From: Paenibacillus hamazuiensis
Lineage (GTDB): Bacteria; Bacillota; Bacilli; Paenibacillales; NBRC-103111
Assembly (NCBI RefSeq): GCF_023276405.1
Contig: NZ_JALRMO010000001.1
Coordinates: 1,302,001 to 1,366,000 of the forward strand
Reading direction: 5' to 3'
Length of the DNA: 64,000 nucleotides
The notes below the pieces were generated by a model that was not told the origin of the DNA, made no database searches, and was given only the letters and a program-made list of their open reading frames with translations. How positions within the stretch are numbered: the first letter of the stretch is position 1; each line of letters starts with the position of its first letter. Made by a program: the position numbers and the translations under genes. Below, piece after piece: positions 51,751 through 61,143 of this stretch.

Positions 51751-52821
51751 ATGGAACGACTCTCGATGGAACGGATGTTGGAACGAATATTTCAAGCAGA
51801 AAGGTTTGAGGAACTGCGTGAGATTCGTGACCGCATTCACGAGGACTTCCATAAGGATCTCCTTTTTCCTCATTCCTTGGACGAGAATAAACGTTTGAAC
51901 GAAATCCATGATGCGATGATAAGCCGTATCGTTCATATTTCGGAACAGGAGATGAACGAGCAGGGAAAAGGGGAACCTCCGGTGCCCTACTCGTTTATCC
52001 TCTACGGCAGCGGCGGGCGCAAGGAACAAACGCTGTGGAGCGATCAGGATAACGGGATTTTATTTGATGATCCGGAGGAACGCGACGTCGAGCAAGTTTC
52101 TTCCTATTTTAAAGAGCTGGTCGACTGCATTGAGTGGGGCATGGCAATTGTCGGCTATCCGCCTTGCAGCGGGGACGTTATTTGCGCCAATCCTCAATGG
52201 AGGAAACCGCTCAGCGCTTACCGCAGCATGCTGCGCGAATGGCTCGTGGAACCGAATTGGGAGCATGTCCGTTATTTGCTCATCATGGCCGATATGCGCT
52301 GCGTATATGGCAGCGAAATGCTCGCTGAGAAGCTGAAGGACGACTTTTACGAATATGTCGAAGAGCACCGCGAGCTTCTGTACCATATGCTGCAAAATAC
52401 GCTGCACCATAAAATTTCGCTCGGCGTTTTCGGCCAATTGATCAAGGAGCGGTACGGCGAGGATGCGGGCGGAGTCGATATCAAATATGGCGCATATATC
52501 CCGATAGTGAACGGAGTTCGGCTTTTGGCCGTGGAGGCGGGAATCCGCTGCACCTCCACCCAGGAACGGATCGAACGGCTGATCGCGGACAATCATGTGG
52601 AGGAAGAGCTGGGCCATGACTGGCTGGAGGCGCTGTCCCTTGTGATGAAATTGCGCGCGGAAACGCCGTTCCAAATTCAGGACGGCCAATATACAACCCG
52701 CGGCAAGCTGCCCGCAGACATGCTGACGAAGGAACGGACCAATCAGCTTAAATTTTGCCTGCGGATCGGCAAAGATTTGCAGAAGTATGTGCAGAACAAG
52801 GTCAAGCTTCAAAAAGGGTAG
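51751..52821 (+). CDS. DUF294 nucleotidyltransferase-like protein (GlnD-like N-terminal region)
   Basis: The 356-residue protein has a nucleotidyltransferase motif YSFILYGSGGRKEQTLWSDQDNGILF near residue 80 (GSGGRxEQ..SDxDN), as in DUF294/GlnD-like proteins, followed by an all-helical region with VEEHRELLYHMLQNTLHHKISLGVFGQL. It lacks the HD and ACT domains of full GlnD and has no CBS or cNMP domain. Possible activity is nucleotidyl transfer to a protein. Cotranscription with amtB is likely from the 35-bp spacing. Confidence 0.85.
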   Translation: MERLSMERMLERIFQAERFEELREIRDRIHEDFHKDLLFPHSLDENKRLNEIHDAMISRIVHISEQEMNEQGKGEPPVPYSFILYGSGGRKEQTLWSDQDNGILFDDPEERDVEQVSSYFKELVDCIEWGMAIVGYPPCSGDVICANPQWRKPLSAYRSMLREWLVEPNWEHVRYLLIMADMRCVYGSEMLAEKLKDDFYEYVEEHRELLYHMLQNTLHHKISLGVFGQLIKERYGEDAGGVDIKYGAYIPIVNGVRLLAVEAGIRCTSTQERIERLIADNHVEEELGHDWLEALSLVMKLRAETPFQIQDGQYTTRGKLPADMLTKERTNQLKFCLRIGKDLQKYVQNKVKLQKG

Positions 52822-52905
52822 CGGTGCGTTTTCAGATAGAAAAAGGTTGGATATTTTCGGATACGGTGTAGATTATTTCGGCATCTTTATACGGGGTGGG
52901 GAATT

Positions 52906-53640
52906 ATGAAAGACATGCGGCCTGCGGGCCGGTTTTTGCACTTGTACAAAATGGGCGGGCTGACACCTGCGATCGCTTCCATGTTTGACGCGCAAAACGC
53001 CCAGCAGATGGCTTTCATTCGGTCTATCATGAAGGAGCAGCGAAAAAATTCATTATACGACATTCCTCTGGACAGCGTGGAGCTGGTCGTTTTCGATTTG
53101 GAAACGACCGGCTTTTCCCCGTACAACGGGGATGAAATCATTTCGTTCGGCGCTGTGGAGGTGCATGGCGGGGATCTTAAGGAAGACCGGCAATTTTACA
53201 GCCTGGTCAACCCGAAACGGAACATTCCGCCCGAGATCGAGAAGCTGACCGGCATTACCAACCGGATGGCGGAAGATGCTCCGGAGCTTATTCACGCGCT
53301 TCGCGGCTTTTTGGAGTTCGTCCAGAATAAAATATTGGTCGCTCACGGGACCGGGCATGACAAGCATTTTCTGAATTCCGCCTTATGGAAAACGTCGCGT
53401 GTCCAGCTGTCGCACCGCATCCTCGATACGATGATGATTGCCAAATGGTTGAAACCTAACCTGAAAAGCTATGACCTTGACTATTTGCTGGAGTTATACG
53501 GCATAAAAATAACGCAGCGCCATCATGCACTTGAAGATGCGGTCATGACAGCCCGCCTATGGTCGAAGTTTATGATTGAAATTCAATCCCGGGACATCGC
53601 AACCCTTGGTGATTTATACTCGCATTTGAGCCATCATTGA
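52906..53640 (+). CDS. DnaQ-like 3'-5' exonuclease
   Basis: The 244-residue protein has a DEDDh exonuclease domain: VVFDLETTGFSPYNGDEIISF (motif I with Asp and Glu), VAHGTGHDKHFLN (motif II) and HHALEDAVMTARLWSKF (motif III with His and Asp). The N-terminal 55 residues are an additional helical region. The pairing of DUF294 proteins and DnaQ-like exonucleases is common in other bacteria. RBS GTGGGG. Its stop lies next to composite repeat copy B. Confidence 0.92.
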   Translation: MKDMRPAGRFLHLYKMGGLTPAIASMFDAQNAQQMAFIRSIMKEQRKNSLYDIPLDSVELVVFDLETTGFSPYNGDEIISFGAVEVHGGDLKEDRQFYSLVNPKRNIPPEIEKLTGITNRMAEDAPELIHALRGFLEFVQNKILVAHGTGHDKHFLNSALWKTSRVQLSHRILDTMMIAKWLKPNLKSYDLDYLLELYGIKITQRHHALEDAVMTARLWSKFMIEIQSRDIATLGDLYSHLSHH

Positions 53641-53644
53641 TTGC

Positions 53645-53955
53645 CCCTGAAGCCCCCCAAATCGGAGAAGTCCCCCCTAAATCCCCCCACCGGGGGACCC
53701 CAGGCTTCCGAAGCCGGCTTTGCTACGCAAAGCCCTTAAGGCGCTCAGGCGCCCTGGACCCGCCCGCCGGGAGTTCATGCTTGCTTCTAGGTCGCGTTTG
53801 TCTGGCATGGATTTTTTGCCTTCGGGTAAAAAAATCCTATGCCAGACACGCTTTATTTTTAGAGTGGTGATGCTGGGAGCGACTTCGTGCCTCGACCTCG
53901 CGTTTGTTCGGCACGATTCGGCTCTCGCCGAATTGGTGCCGGACACGCTTTACCA
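53645..53955 (-). repeat. Composite hairpin element, copy B (inverted)
   Basis: Read on the minus strand: hairpin 1 at 53948-53900 (49 nt), hairpin 2 at 53851-53794 (58 nt), third module from about 53790 to 53663. The third module has an insertion near 53706-53742 with two extra palindromes, GGCTTCCGAAGCC and GGGCTTTG/CAAAGCCC. The element begins right at the exonuclease stop codon and runs to the terminator at 53980. No gene is supported. Confidence 0.9.
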
Positions 53956-53979
53956 AATAGCTTATACGTAAGTACGACT

Positions 53980-54013
53980 AAAGGCAATGCACTTATGTGC
54001 ACTGCCTTTTTTG
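53980..54013. terminator. Bidirectional terminator
   Basis: AAAGGCAATGCAC pairs with GTGCACTGCCTTT around TTAT, followed by T runs, just after the end of the convergent MFS gene. Confidence 0.85.
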
Positions 54014-54019
54014 AGTTGG

Positions 54020-55327
54020 TTAGCTGATTTTGCCCTCCGGCTTAATCAAGAAAAACACCGACGCCAGCGTCAGCAGTGCCAAAGCCGATACCGTAATGAA
54101 AACCATTTGATCCGATTTGTCCATAAGAAAGCTGAAAATCGGAGGTCCGAAAGCCACTCCCAAAAAGCGCAGGCTGCTGTAAATGGAAGTGATCATGCCG
54201 CGCTGCTGCTTTTGTACGGAGCCGGTGATCATCGTATTCAGACAAGGCAGCACGAGGCCGGTTCCGATGCTGCTGACGGTGAGCAGACCGATAAACAAAT
54301 ACAGGTTTTGCCGGTTGAACCAAATGCACAGCGCAAGCGCCGCCGTCATCATGAAAAGCCCGATATTCATCAGCCACCGCATCAAGGTTCCGTTTTTCTT
54401 GATCAGCGCACCGGTCGTATACGAGGTGACCACCATTCCGAGCAGCGGAATGGCCAGCACGAGCCCTTTTTGCACTCCATCGATATTAAAAGGCGGCTTT
54501 TCCAATATTTGCGACAAATAAAACAAAACTCCAAACAAAACGAACAAAGCGATCGATCCGGCAAAAAAAGAGGTGATCAGCCAGCGACCTTTTTTCTTCA
54601 GGATTCCGCCGATCGTATGCAAGTACTTGCCGAGTTCGGGCGGTTTGCTGTCTTTTTTCGGTTCCTTCAGCAGAAATATCGTGGCCAGAATGGAGATGAG
54701 ACAAAAGATCGGAAATGCGAAAAATGCCGCATACCACACGATTAAGGCGAGCAGCGAACCCAAAATCGGGCTTACCACTTTACCCGTTCCGTTGGATGCT
54801 TCGGTCAGCCCCAATGCTTTGCTCTCCGTGCCACCGCTGTACAAATCTCCCGCCAGCGCCATGGCGATCGGAGCCGTTCCGGCAGCTCCCAACCCCTGAA
54901 TCGCCCTTGCGACGATAACGATCGTGTAAGAGTTCCAAATAGCCCCGAAACCGGCCAAAACGCCCGCCGAACCGTAAATAATAAGCGCAGGAATGATGAT
55001 GGCTTTTCGACCGAAGCGGTCGGACAAATAACCTGCAACCGGAATGACCAGTCCCGCCGTTACGGAAAATAATGTAATAACGAGACTGCTTTGAAATTTG
55101 GAAATACCCATCTTTTGTTCCATATCGGGCAAAATCGGCACTAACATGGAATTGCCCAGAACAAGTACAAGCGGAATGGTAGCGAGCGCGATAAATTCCC
55201 AAATGCGGCCCTTGGTTTCGGCTTTTCCTGTTTCCTTTGTTTTTTTCGCGGCTGAAGGTTCGAAGACAACTTCCCGCTCCATGTCGCTTTCAAAAACGAT
55301 GTTCCAGTTCTTTTTGGTTTTCTGCAT
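54020..55327 (-). CDS. MFS drug/proton antiporter (DHA1-like)
   Basis: The 435-residue protein has a 45-residue charged N-terminus, then 12 membrane helices. Motif A is seen as GYLSDRFGRKAIIIP and motif C-like GLGAAGTAPIAMALAGD; both are hallmarks of DHA1 drug antiporters. The substrate is unknown. Start at 55327 was chosen as GGAGGA precedes it at a long spacing; a later ATG in the charged segment is possible. Confidence 0.85.
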   Translation of the reverse strand: MQKTKKNWNIVFESDMEREVVFEPSAAKKTKETGKAETKGRIWEFIALATIPLVLVLGNSMLVPILPDMEQKMGISKFQSSLVITLFSVTAGLVIPVAGYLSDRFGRKAIIIPALIIYGSAGVLAGFGAIWNSYTIVIVARAIQGLGAAGTAPIAMALAGDLYSGGTESKALGLTEASNGTGKVVSPILGSLLALIVWYAAFFAFPIFCLISILATIFLLKEPKKDSKPPELGKYLHTIGGILKKKGRWLITSFFAGSIALFVLFGVLFYLSQILEKPPFNIDGVQKGLVLAIPLLGMVVTSYTTGALIKKNGTLMRWLMNIGLFMMTAALALCIWFNRQNLYLFIGLLTVSSIGTGLVLPCLNTMITGSVQKQQRGMITSIYSSLRFLGVAFGPPIFSFLMDKSDQMVFITVSALALLTLASVFFLIKPEGKIS

Positions 55328-55507
55328 CGGTCCGCGGCACTCCTCCGGTGTAGTAGTAGCACGTAAGCACAATGTAAGCATAATGTGCCCGTGCGTTGGA
55401 TAGCTCATACACCCGACTTATTCCATGCCGCAGAGGTAGGATTTTATCCTTTTTGGGCGATACTAGGAGGAAGTGAAAATGTGCCGAATGGCAAAAGGGA
55501 GATGAGT

Positions 55508-56053
55508 ATGAGCAGACGTTTTCTGATCATAAGCTTGATGGCGCTTGGCTTAGCCGGGTTTGCCGTTTACCGGCATATAGGGGCTTTCCCAGCCGATGCC
55601 GCCGCTTACGAGACGGACGAACCGGCAGCACAAGGCATCAGGAAAGCGGCTCCTGCATTTCATTTGAAAGCGCTGGACGGCGCCGAATACGGGCTTAGGG
55701 GCCCGCGCGAAAAACCGCTGGTGCTCAATTTTTGGGCCTCCTGGTGCGGTCCTTGTCACGAGGAAGCCCCCGACCTGAAAAAGCTGTCGGAACGCTACCA
55801 AAAAGACATCGATTTCTACGCCGTCAATATAACCAAGGGAGATACCTTGAAAAATGCCAGGCAGTTTGCTCAGCAATACGGGTTCAACATGCCGGTTCTT
55901 CTTGACATGGACGGCTCCGTTTCCGGCCAATACCGGGTATTGTTTGTCCCGACCAGCTTCCTGATCGACAAAAAAGGCATAATCAGAGAAGTAGTCCATG
56001 TCATGCCTCCGGATCTGTGGGAAAAGAAGCTGGACCTTTTGTTGAAGGGGTAA
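55508..56053 (+). CDS. ResA/TlpA-like membrane-anchored thioredoxin
   Basis: The 181-residue protein has an N-terminal membrane anchor (residues 4-22) then a thioredoxin fold facing outside, with the redox site NFWASWCGPCHEEAPDLKK and the cis-Pro in FVPTSFLID. It resembles ResA, which reduces apocytochrome c heme-binding cysteines, though other extracytoplasmic disulfide jobs are possible. ATG at 55508 is set by AGGGAG six bases upstream. A hairpin terminator follows at 56102. Confidence 0.9.
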   Translation: MSRRFLIISLMALGLAGFAVYRHIGAFPADAAAYETDEPAAQGIRKAAPAFHLKALDGAEYGLRGPREKPLVLNFWASWCGPCHEEAPDLKKLSERYQKDIDFYAVNITKGDTLKNARQFAQQYGFNMPVLLDMDGSVSGQYRVLFVPTSFLIDKKGIIREVVHVMPPDLWEKKLDLLLKG

Positions 56054-56101
56054 AGTGAATAGGGTGAGAAGGCAGGAATGCTATAAAGGCAGTAAAGAGC
56101 A

Positions 56102-56153
56102 GTAAAAAGCTGCGCACTCCGAGTCGGTACTCGAAGGTATGCAGCTTTTGTAG
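56102..56153 (+). terminator. Hairpin terminator
   Basis: AAAAAGCTGC and GCAGCTTTT pair around a GC-rich loop (GCACTCC...GGTAT), with TTTTG after. Confidence 0.65.
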
Positions 56154-56165
56154 TCGTATCTCAAC

Positions 56166-56436
56166 GTAGTGAAGCGTGTCAGACACAGGTTTGCGCAGAG
56201 CAAACCTGTGTCTGACAAACGCGGGCAAGAAGCACATCCCCCCACCAAAGGCACCGCTCCAAAAGTGCAGCGTGTCCGGCATAGGATTTATTGCCAAAAG
56301 CAATAAATCTATGCCGGGCAAACGCGAACTAGCAGCGAGCAGTCTCTCCGTACGGGCGGGTCCAGGGCGCCTGAGCGCCTGGGGTCCCCCTATAAGGGGG
56401 AATTAGGGGGTGCCTCCCACGATTTAGGGGGTACCT
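56166..56436 (+). repeat. Composite hairpin element, copy C
   Basis: Hairpin 1 at 56174-56222 (49 nt; a perfect 17-bp stem from GTCAGACACAGGTTTGC), hairpin 2 at 56270-56325 (56 nt). The third module from about 56328 ends at the cimA stop, with an extra repeat of TTTAGGGGGT. The 387-bp gap holds no gene. Confidence 0.9.
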
Positions 56437-56440
56437 CCCA

Positions 56441-58060
56441 TTAATGGTTAAGCAGCCCAAGCCGTTCCTTATGCTCCTCGGCGGGAGCGAGCCTTTGTTT
56501 CCCCAGCAGCGCATACCGGATGCTGTCCGCCAGCGCTTCCCAGCTCGCTTCGATGACGTTCCCCGAAACGCCGACGGTATTCCAGGAGTTGTTGAAGTCG
56601 GTGGACTCGATCAGCACGCGAACCTTCGCCGCGGTGGCGTCTTTTTCGTCAAGTACGCGGACCTTGTAGTCCGACAGATGAATTTGCTCGATCGCAGGGT
56701 AAAACTGCAGAAGGCATTTGCGGAGCGCGTTATCGAGCGCGTTGACCGGGCCGTTGCCTTCGGCGGCATTGTATACAGTCTCGCCGTGAACTTTAACCTT
56801 GACGATTGCTTCCGATACGACCGGATTGTTCGCGCTTTTTTCCACGAGAATTTTAAAAGATTCGAGCGTAAAGACTTCCTCGGTTTTGCCGTAGGCGTCA
56901 CGGATAAGCAGCTCCAAAGAGGCGTCGGCGCCTTCGAATTGGTAGCCCTCATGCTCCATCTTCTTGATCTTTTCAATAAGAAGTTTCGTATTCGCATTGT
57001 CGTTGCTGAAATCGAGGCCGAGCTCCTGCGCTTTAAACACGAGGTTGCTTTGGCCGGCGAGCTCGGATACAAGCACGCGCTGCTTGTTGCCTACAAGCTC
57101 AGGCTGAATATGCTCATACGTGCTGGAGTTGCGCAAAATGGCGGAAACGTGAATGCCGCCCTTGTGTGCGAACGCCGCGCTGCCTACGAACGGTTGGTTG
57201 ACCGGCATATGCGTATTGGCGATTTCGCTGACGTAGCGGGCGATGCTCGTCAAGCTTTGCATCTGCTCCTCGCTGATCACATCGTACTTCAGCTTCAGTT
57301 GAAGGTTAGGGATGATCGAACAAAGGTTGGCATTGCCGCAGCGCTCGCCGTAGCCGTTGATCGTGCCCTGCACCTGGGTGGCGCCGGCCATAACGGCGGC
57401 TATGCTGTTGGCCACGCCGAGCTCGCAGTCGTTATGCGCGTGAATGCCGATCGGGCAGCGGGTGATTTCCTTGCAGACGCGCGCGACGATGTCCGAAATT
57501 TCGTGCGGCATCGTACCGCCGTTCGTATCGCACAATACGATCCAATCGGCGCCGGCCTCCTCGGCTTTTTTGATCGTTTGCAGCGCGTATTCCGGATTGT
57601 TTTTATACCCGTCGAAAAAGTGCTCCCCGTCATAAATGACTTCAAGCCCTTTGCTTTTCAAATATTTGACCGAATCGTAAATCATCGCCAAGTTTTCTTC
57701 AAGAGTCGTTTGAATGGCCTTGTGAACGTGGAAGTCCCAGGACTTGCCGAAGATCGTAGCCACCGAGACGCCTACTTCCAGGATGCGGTTCAAGTTGGCG
57801 TCTTCCTCCGGAAGCGTATCTTTTCTCCGCGTGCTGCCGAACGCCGTAATTTTAGCATGGGACAGCTTCAGGTCCTTGGCCCGGGTGAAAAACTCGATGT
57901 CTTTGTTGTTGCTCCCCGGCCAACCGCCTTCAATATATGTAACGCCCAGCGCATCGAGCTTTTGAGCGATTTTCAGCTTGTCTTCCACGGAAAGGCTGAT
58001 GCCTTCGCCTTGCGTGCCGTCTCTTAACGTGGTGTCGAAAATTTTTACCGTTTTTGCCAT
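56441..58060 (-). CDS. cimA: Citramalate synthase
   Basis: The 539-residue protein condenses acetyl-CoA with pyruvate to make (R)-citramalate, giving isoleucine without threonine. It opens IFDTTLRDGTQGEGISLSVEDKLKIAQ, with the DTTLRDG active-site metal motif, then HAHNDCELGVANSIAAVMAGA and GYGERCGNANL. The C-terminal LeuA allosteric domain has GPVNALDNALRKCL. Length matches CimA rather than 2-isopropylmalate synthase. Start at 58060 follows AGGAGG. Its stop abuts composite repeat copy C. Confidence 0.93.
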   Translation of the reverse strand: MAKTVKIFDTTLRDGTQGEGISLSVEDKLKIAQKLDALGVTYIEGGWPGSNNKDIEFFTRAKDLKLSHAKITAFGSTRRKDTLPEEDANLNRILEVGVSVATIFGKSWDFHVHKAIQTTLEENLAMIYDSVKYLKSKGLEVIYDGEHFFDGYKNNPEYALQTIKKAEEAGADWIVLCDTNGGTMPHEISDIVARVCKEITRCPIGIHAHNDCELGVANSIAAVMAGATQVQGTINGYGERCGNANLCSIIPNLQLKLKYDVISEEQMQSLTSIARYVSEIANTHMPVNQPFVGSAAFAHKGGIHVSAILRNSSTYEHIQPELVGNKQRVLVSELAGQSNLVFKAQELGLDFSNDNANTKLLIEKIKKMEHEGYQFEGADASLELLIRDAYGKTEEVFTLESFKILVEKSANNPVVSEAIVKVKVHGETVYNAAEGNGPVNALDNALRKCLLQFYPAIEQIHLSDYKVRVLDEKDATAAKVRVLIESTDFNNSWNTVGVSGNVIEASWEALADSIRYALLGKQRLAPAEEHKERLGLLNH

Positions 58061-58172
58061 GAAATGTCCTCCTGATTCCGCAAGCTTAAGAACAAAGCGA
58101 TAATTTCTTATTATATCATAACCGTATAGCGTATTGATATGTTTTTCGCGAATTTGCAGCGATGCGCAGACC

Positions 58173-58201
58173 TTGACCGGACGCGGCAACGATTGTATGC
58201 T
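58173..58201 (+). promoter_or_regulatory. SigA-type promoter of queF
   Basis: TTGACC (58173-58178) and TATGCT (58196-58201), 17-bp spacer, 48 bp before the start codon. Confidence 0.65.
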
Positions 58202-58248
58202 GGTATTGGTTCAAACATATTCTATTTATATTATTGGAGGTGTACAAC

Positions 58249-58608
58249 ATGTCTACGAAACCGTCAAAAACGATGCAACCCGTGCCGAATCCGCATCCGG
58301 ATCGCGATTACGAGGTGGAGATCGAATGTCCGGAATTTACGGCGCTATGCCCGGTGACCGGCCAGCCGGATTTTGCCACCATTTCGTTTAAATATATTCC
58401 TGGTCCGTCCATTGTCGAGCTGAAATCTCTGAAGCTGTATTTGTGGAGCTTCCGCGATGAAGGGCATTTTCATGAAGACGTCACGAATCGGATTTTGAAA
58501 GATTTCGTGCAGTTCATTCAGCCGAAAAAACTTCAAGTTATCGGAAAGTTTAACGTCAGAGGCGGTATTTACACAACCGTTCGGGCGGAATATGAAGCCG
58601 GTCAGTGA
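58249..58608 (+). CDS. queF: NADPH-dependent 7-cyano-7-deazaguanine reductase
   Basis: The 119-residue protein reduces preQ0 to preQ1 in queuosine synthesis. The nucleophile Cys lies in [21 protein letters not shown] and the catalytic SKLKxY-like part in [21 protein letters not shown]; both are intact. The protein is shorter than the 165-residue Bacillus enzyme, lacking about 30 N-terminal and 15 C-terminal residues, but the core tunnel-fold domain is complete. RBS TTGGAGG. It overlaps dinB by 17 bp. Confidence 0.93.
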   Translation: MSTKPSKTMQPVPNPHPDRDYEVEIECPEFTALCPVTGQPDFATISFKYIPGPSIVELKSLKLYLWSFRDEGHFHEDVTNRILKDFVQFIQPKKLQVIGKFNVRGGIYTTVRAEYEAGQ

Positions 58609-59884
58609 CAGCTATCCCAAGTCGGGCAGAGTCATTCTGCATATCGACATGAACGCCTTTTACTGCTCGGTGCATGAAGCGGTCGAACCGGAGAAATATA
58701 AAGGAAAGGCGATCGCCGTTTCCGGCAGCGTCGAGCAGCGCAAGGGCATCATCGTGACGTGCTCCTATGCCGCCCGCGGCAAAGGAGTGCGCACCGGCAT
58801 GCAGGTGCGCGAAGCGCTCAAGCTTTGTCCGGGACTCATTCTGATCAAGCCGGATTTTGAGCTTTATCGGCAGTTTTCCCGGCGGTTTATGAAAATTGCC
58901 TACGACTATTCGCCGCTGGTCGAAACGATGTCCATCGACGAGTGTTACGTGGATATAACCGGTTCCAAGCAATTCGGCACCCCGCTCGAAATCGCCCAGA
59001 CGATTCAAACGAGGGTGCGCGAAGAGCTGGGGCTGCCATGCTCGATCGGCGTTGCCCCGAACAAACTGCTGGCGAAGATGGCGTCGGATATGAAAAAACC
59101 GAACGGCTTGACCGTGCTGCGCAAAAGGGACGTTCCTGCGATATTGTGGGATAAGCCCTGTTCGCATTTATTCGGTATCGGCAAAAAGACCGCCGACAAA
59201 CTGGCGCGCATGCGCATACATACGCTCGGACAATTGGCCGGGGCGGATGAAACGAAGCTGGTCGAAGCTTTTGGCGTGCTTGGACATTGGCTGAAGCAGG
59301 CGGCGAACGGCGAAGACCATTCGCCGGTCAATCCCGAGCATGAGCAGAGCAAATCAATCGGCCATACGACGACCCTGCCCTACAACTATACGGAATGGGA
59401 CGATGTGCAGCGGGTATTTCTCAACTTGGCCGACCAGGTGGCCAGGCGGCTCCGCAGGCAAAAGCTGGTAGCGGAAACGGTGCAGATCACGATACGCGAT
59501 CCGGATATGAAAACGATCACGCGTTCCGTTACTTTGGAACGTCCGACCGAACAGATGGACGACATTTACAAACAAGCGTGCGCGTTGTTTAAGCGGCACT
59601 GGCAGCTTCCGAAGCCCGTTAGGCTGCTTGGCATAACGCTGCAAAATCTTCAGGCCAAGGAAGAGGCGGCCATTCAGCTCGATTTGTTCAGCTACGAGAA
59701 AGAGCCTGTGAAGGAACGGCTTACGCAAGCGATGGACGCCATCCGCGATAAATTCGGAGAGCATGCGATTCTGACGGCCGGAATGCTGGGCGACGACCCG
59801 TCGACGCTTATCCGCGACCATCGGGCCCGCGGTACGTCGCTGCAGATGGACCATCTGAAGCAGCGGCCTTTGAGTGACGATTAG
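58592..59884 (+). CDS. dinB: DNA polymerase IV (Y-family)
   Basis: The 430-residue Y-family polymerase copies damaged DNA. The palm carries [14 protein letters not shown] and [10 protein letters not shown] with the three carboxylates; a little finger follows, and QLDLF near residue 366 is a beta-clamp-binding motif. Length is standard. The start overlaps queF, which suggests translational coupling. No LexA box was found by eye just upstream. Confidence 0.95.
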   Translation: MKPVSDSYPKSGRVILHIDMNAFYCSVHEAVEPEKYKGKAIAVSGSVEQRKGIIVTCSYAARGKGVRTGMQVREALKLCPGLILIKPDFELYRQFSRRFMKIAYDYSPLVETMSIDECYVDITGSKQFGTPLEIAQTIQTRVREELGLPCSIGVAPNKLLAKMASDMKKPNGLTVLRKRDVPAILWDKPCSHLFGIGKKTADKLARMRIHTLGQLAGADETKLVEAFGVLGHWLKQAANGEDHSPVNPEHEQSKSIGHTTTLPYNYTEWDDVQRVFLNLADQVARRLRRQKLVAETVQITIRDPDMKTITRSVTLERPTEQMDDIYKQACALFKRHWQLPKPVRLLGITLQNLQAKEEAAIQLDLFSYEKEPVKERLTQAMDAIRDKFGEHAILTAGMLGDDPSTLIRDHRARGTSLQMDHLKQRPLSDD

Positions 59885-59910
59885 ACGCAATACCTTTAGG
59901 AGGAATCGCT

Positions 59911-60399
59911 ATGACCATCGTCATCGGATTTGCCGGATTTTCGGGCAGCGGCAAGACAACGCTGATCGCGAAGCTTATTCCGCTCATTCAGGCCCGCGGC
60001 AAATCGGTGGCGGTGATCAAACACGACGGTCATGGCCATTACAAGGAAGCCGAAGGAACCGATACGAGCCGTTATATCGAAGCGGGGGCGGCAGGTGTCA
60101 TGGCACTCTCCCCGAACGGCTACGTGAAAATGGAACGGCGACGCGTGATCCTGCCGGATGCGATTCAAGGCATGTCCCATTATGACGTCGTGATGGTGGA
60201 AGGATTTAAAACGGAGCGGCATCCGAAAGTAGCCGTCATTCGTCTCCCGGAGCATGCAGCCATTTTGGAGCATTTACCTGAATTGCCGGAAGCGATCGTT
60301 TCCGCTGTTCCCATCATGGATCCGGGAGTTCCCGTTTTTCATTTGGACGATGCCGCCGGCATTGCCGAATGGATTGCAGCCCGCAAGGAAACAATGTAG
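59911..60399 (+). CDS. mobB: Molybdopterin-guanine dinucleotide biosynthesis protein B
   Basis: The 162-residue P-loop protein has Walker A GFSGSGKTTLIAKLI, then VIKHDGHGH and VMVEGFKTERHPKVAVIR, both MobB marks. It binds GTP and assists conversion of molybdopterin to its dinucleotide. RBS TAGGAGG lies upstream. It is 26 bp after dinB. No other moa/mob genes are in the window. Confidence 0.95.
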   Translation: MTIVIGFAGFSGSGKTTLIAKLIPLIQARGKSVAVIKHDGHGHYKEAEGTDTSRYIEAGAAGVMALSPNGYVKMERRRVILPDAIQGMSHYDVVMVEGFKTERHPKVAVIRLPEHAAILEHLPELPEAIVSAVPIMDPGVPVFHLDDAAGIAEWIAARKETM

Positions 60400-60457
60400 T
60401 AGGTCGGCAGAAGCAGTTTTTTATTTGAACTTTCCACCGTTTTATATTATATTTTAG

Positions 60458-60727
<270 letters not shown>

Positions 60728-60743
60728 TTTATAATTATAGAAA

Positions 60744-60782
60744 TGACAAGCCTTTTCCCTGATCGGGAGAAGGCTTTTTTAA
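60744..60782 (+). terminator. Intrinsic terminator of the ferredoxin gene
   Basis: AAGCCTTTTCCC pairs with GGGAGAAGGCTT followed by TTTTT. Confidence 0.85.
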
Positions 60783-60806
60783 TGTCGGGCGCTGCTGACT
60801 GCGCCG

Positions 60807-61066
60807 GCACCACTCCAAAAGTGAAGCGTGTCCGCCGCAGGTTTTGCGCCAGCAAAACCGTGGCAGACAAACGCGAGCCCAAGGCACGCAAGAACTCCCC
60901 CGGGACCGCTCCAAAAGTAAAGCGTGCCCGGCATCGGAATTTTGGTGCGCAGCCCAAAAATCCATGCCGGGCAGACGCAAATTAGAAGCGAGCAGTCACG
61001 CACAGCGGGCGGGTCCAGGGCGCCGAGCGCCTGGGGTCCCCCCGGTGGGGGGGATTTAGGGGGACG
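60807..61066 (+). repeat. Composite hairpin element, copy D
   Basis: Hairpin 1 at 60826-60874 (49 nt), hairpin 2 at 60922-60978 (57 nt), third module about 60983-61066. The flank CACTCCAAAAGTGAA precedes hairpin 1 and CGCTCCAAAAGTAAA precedes hairpin 2, so the two halves are tandem repeats. This copy lies between codirectional ferredoxin and cyclase genes, unlike the other three. No gene is supported here. Confidence 0.9.
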
Positions 61067-61143
61067 GAAAATTCTTTACATTACAAGCATGCATTTTATG
61101 TTAATATATTTAACGAATCTACAGTTTGATCAAGGGGGCTTAT

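Noticed and set aside
58061-58248. T-box or other amino-acid leader before cimA
   Set aside because: No T-box core (such as TGGNACCGCG) or specifier-like hairpins were found in the 188-bp region.
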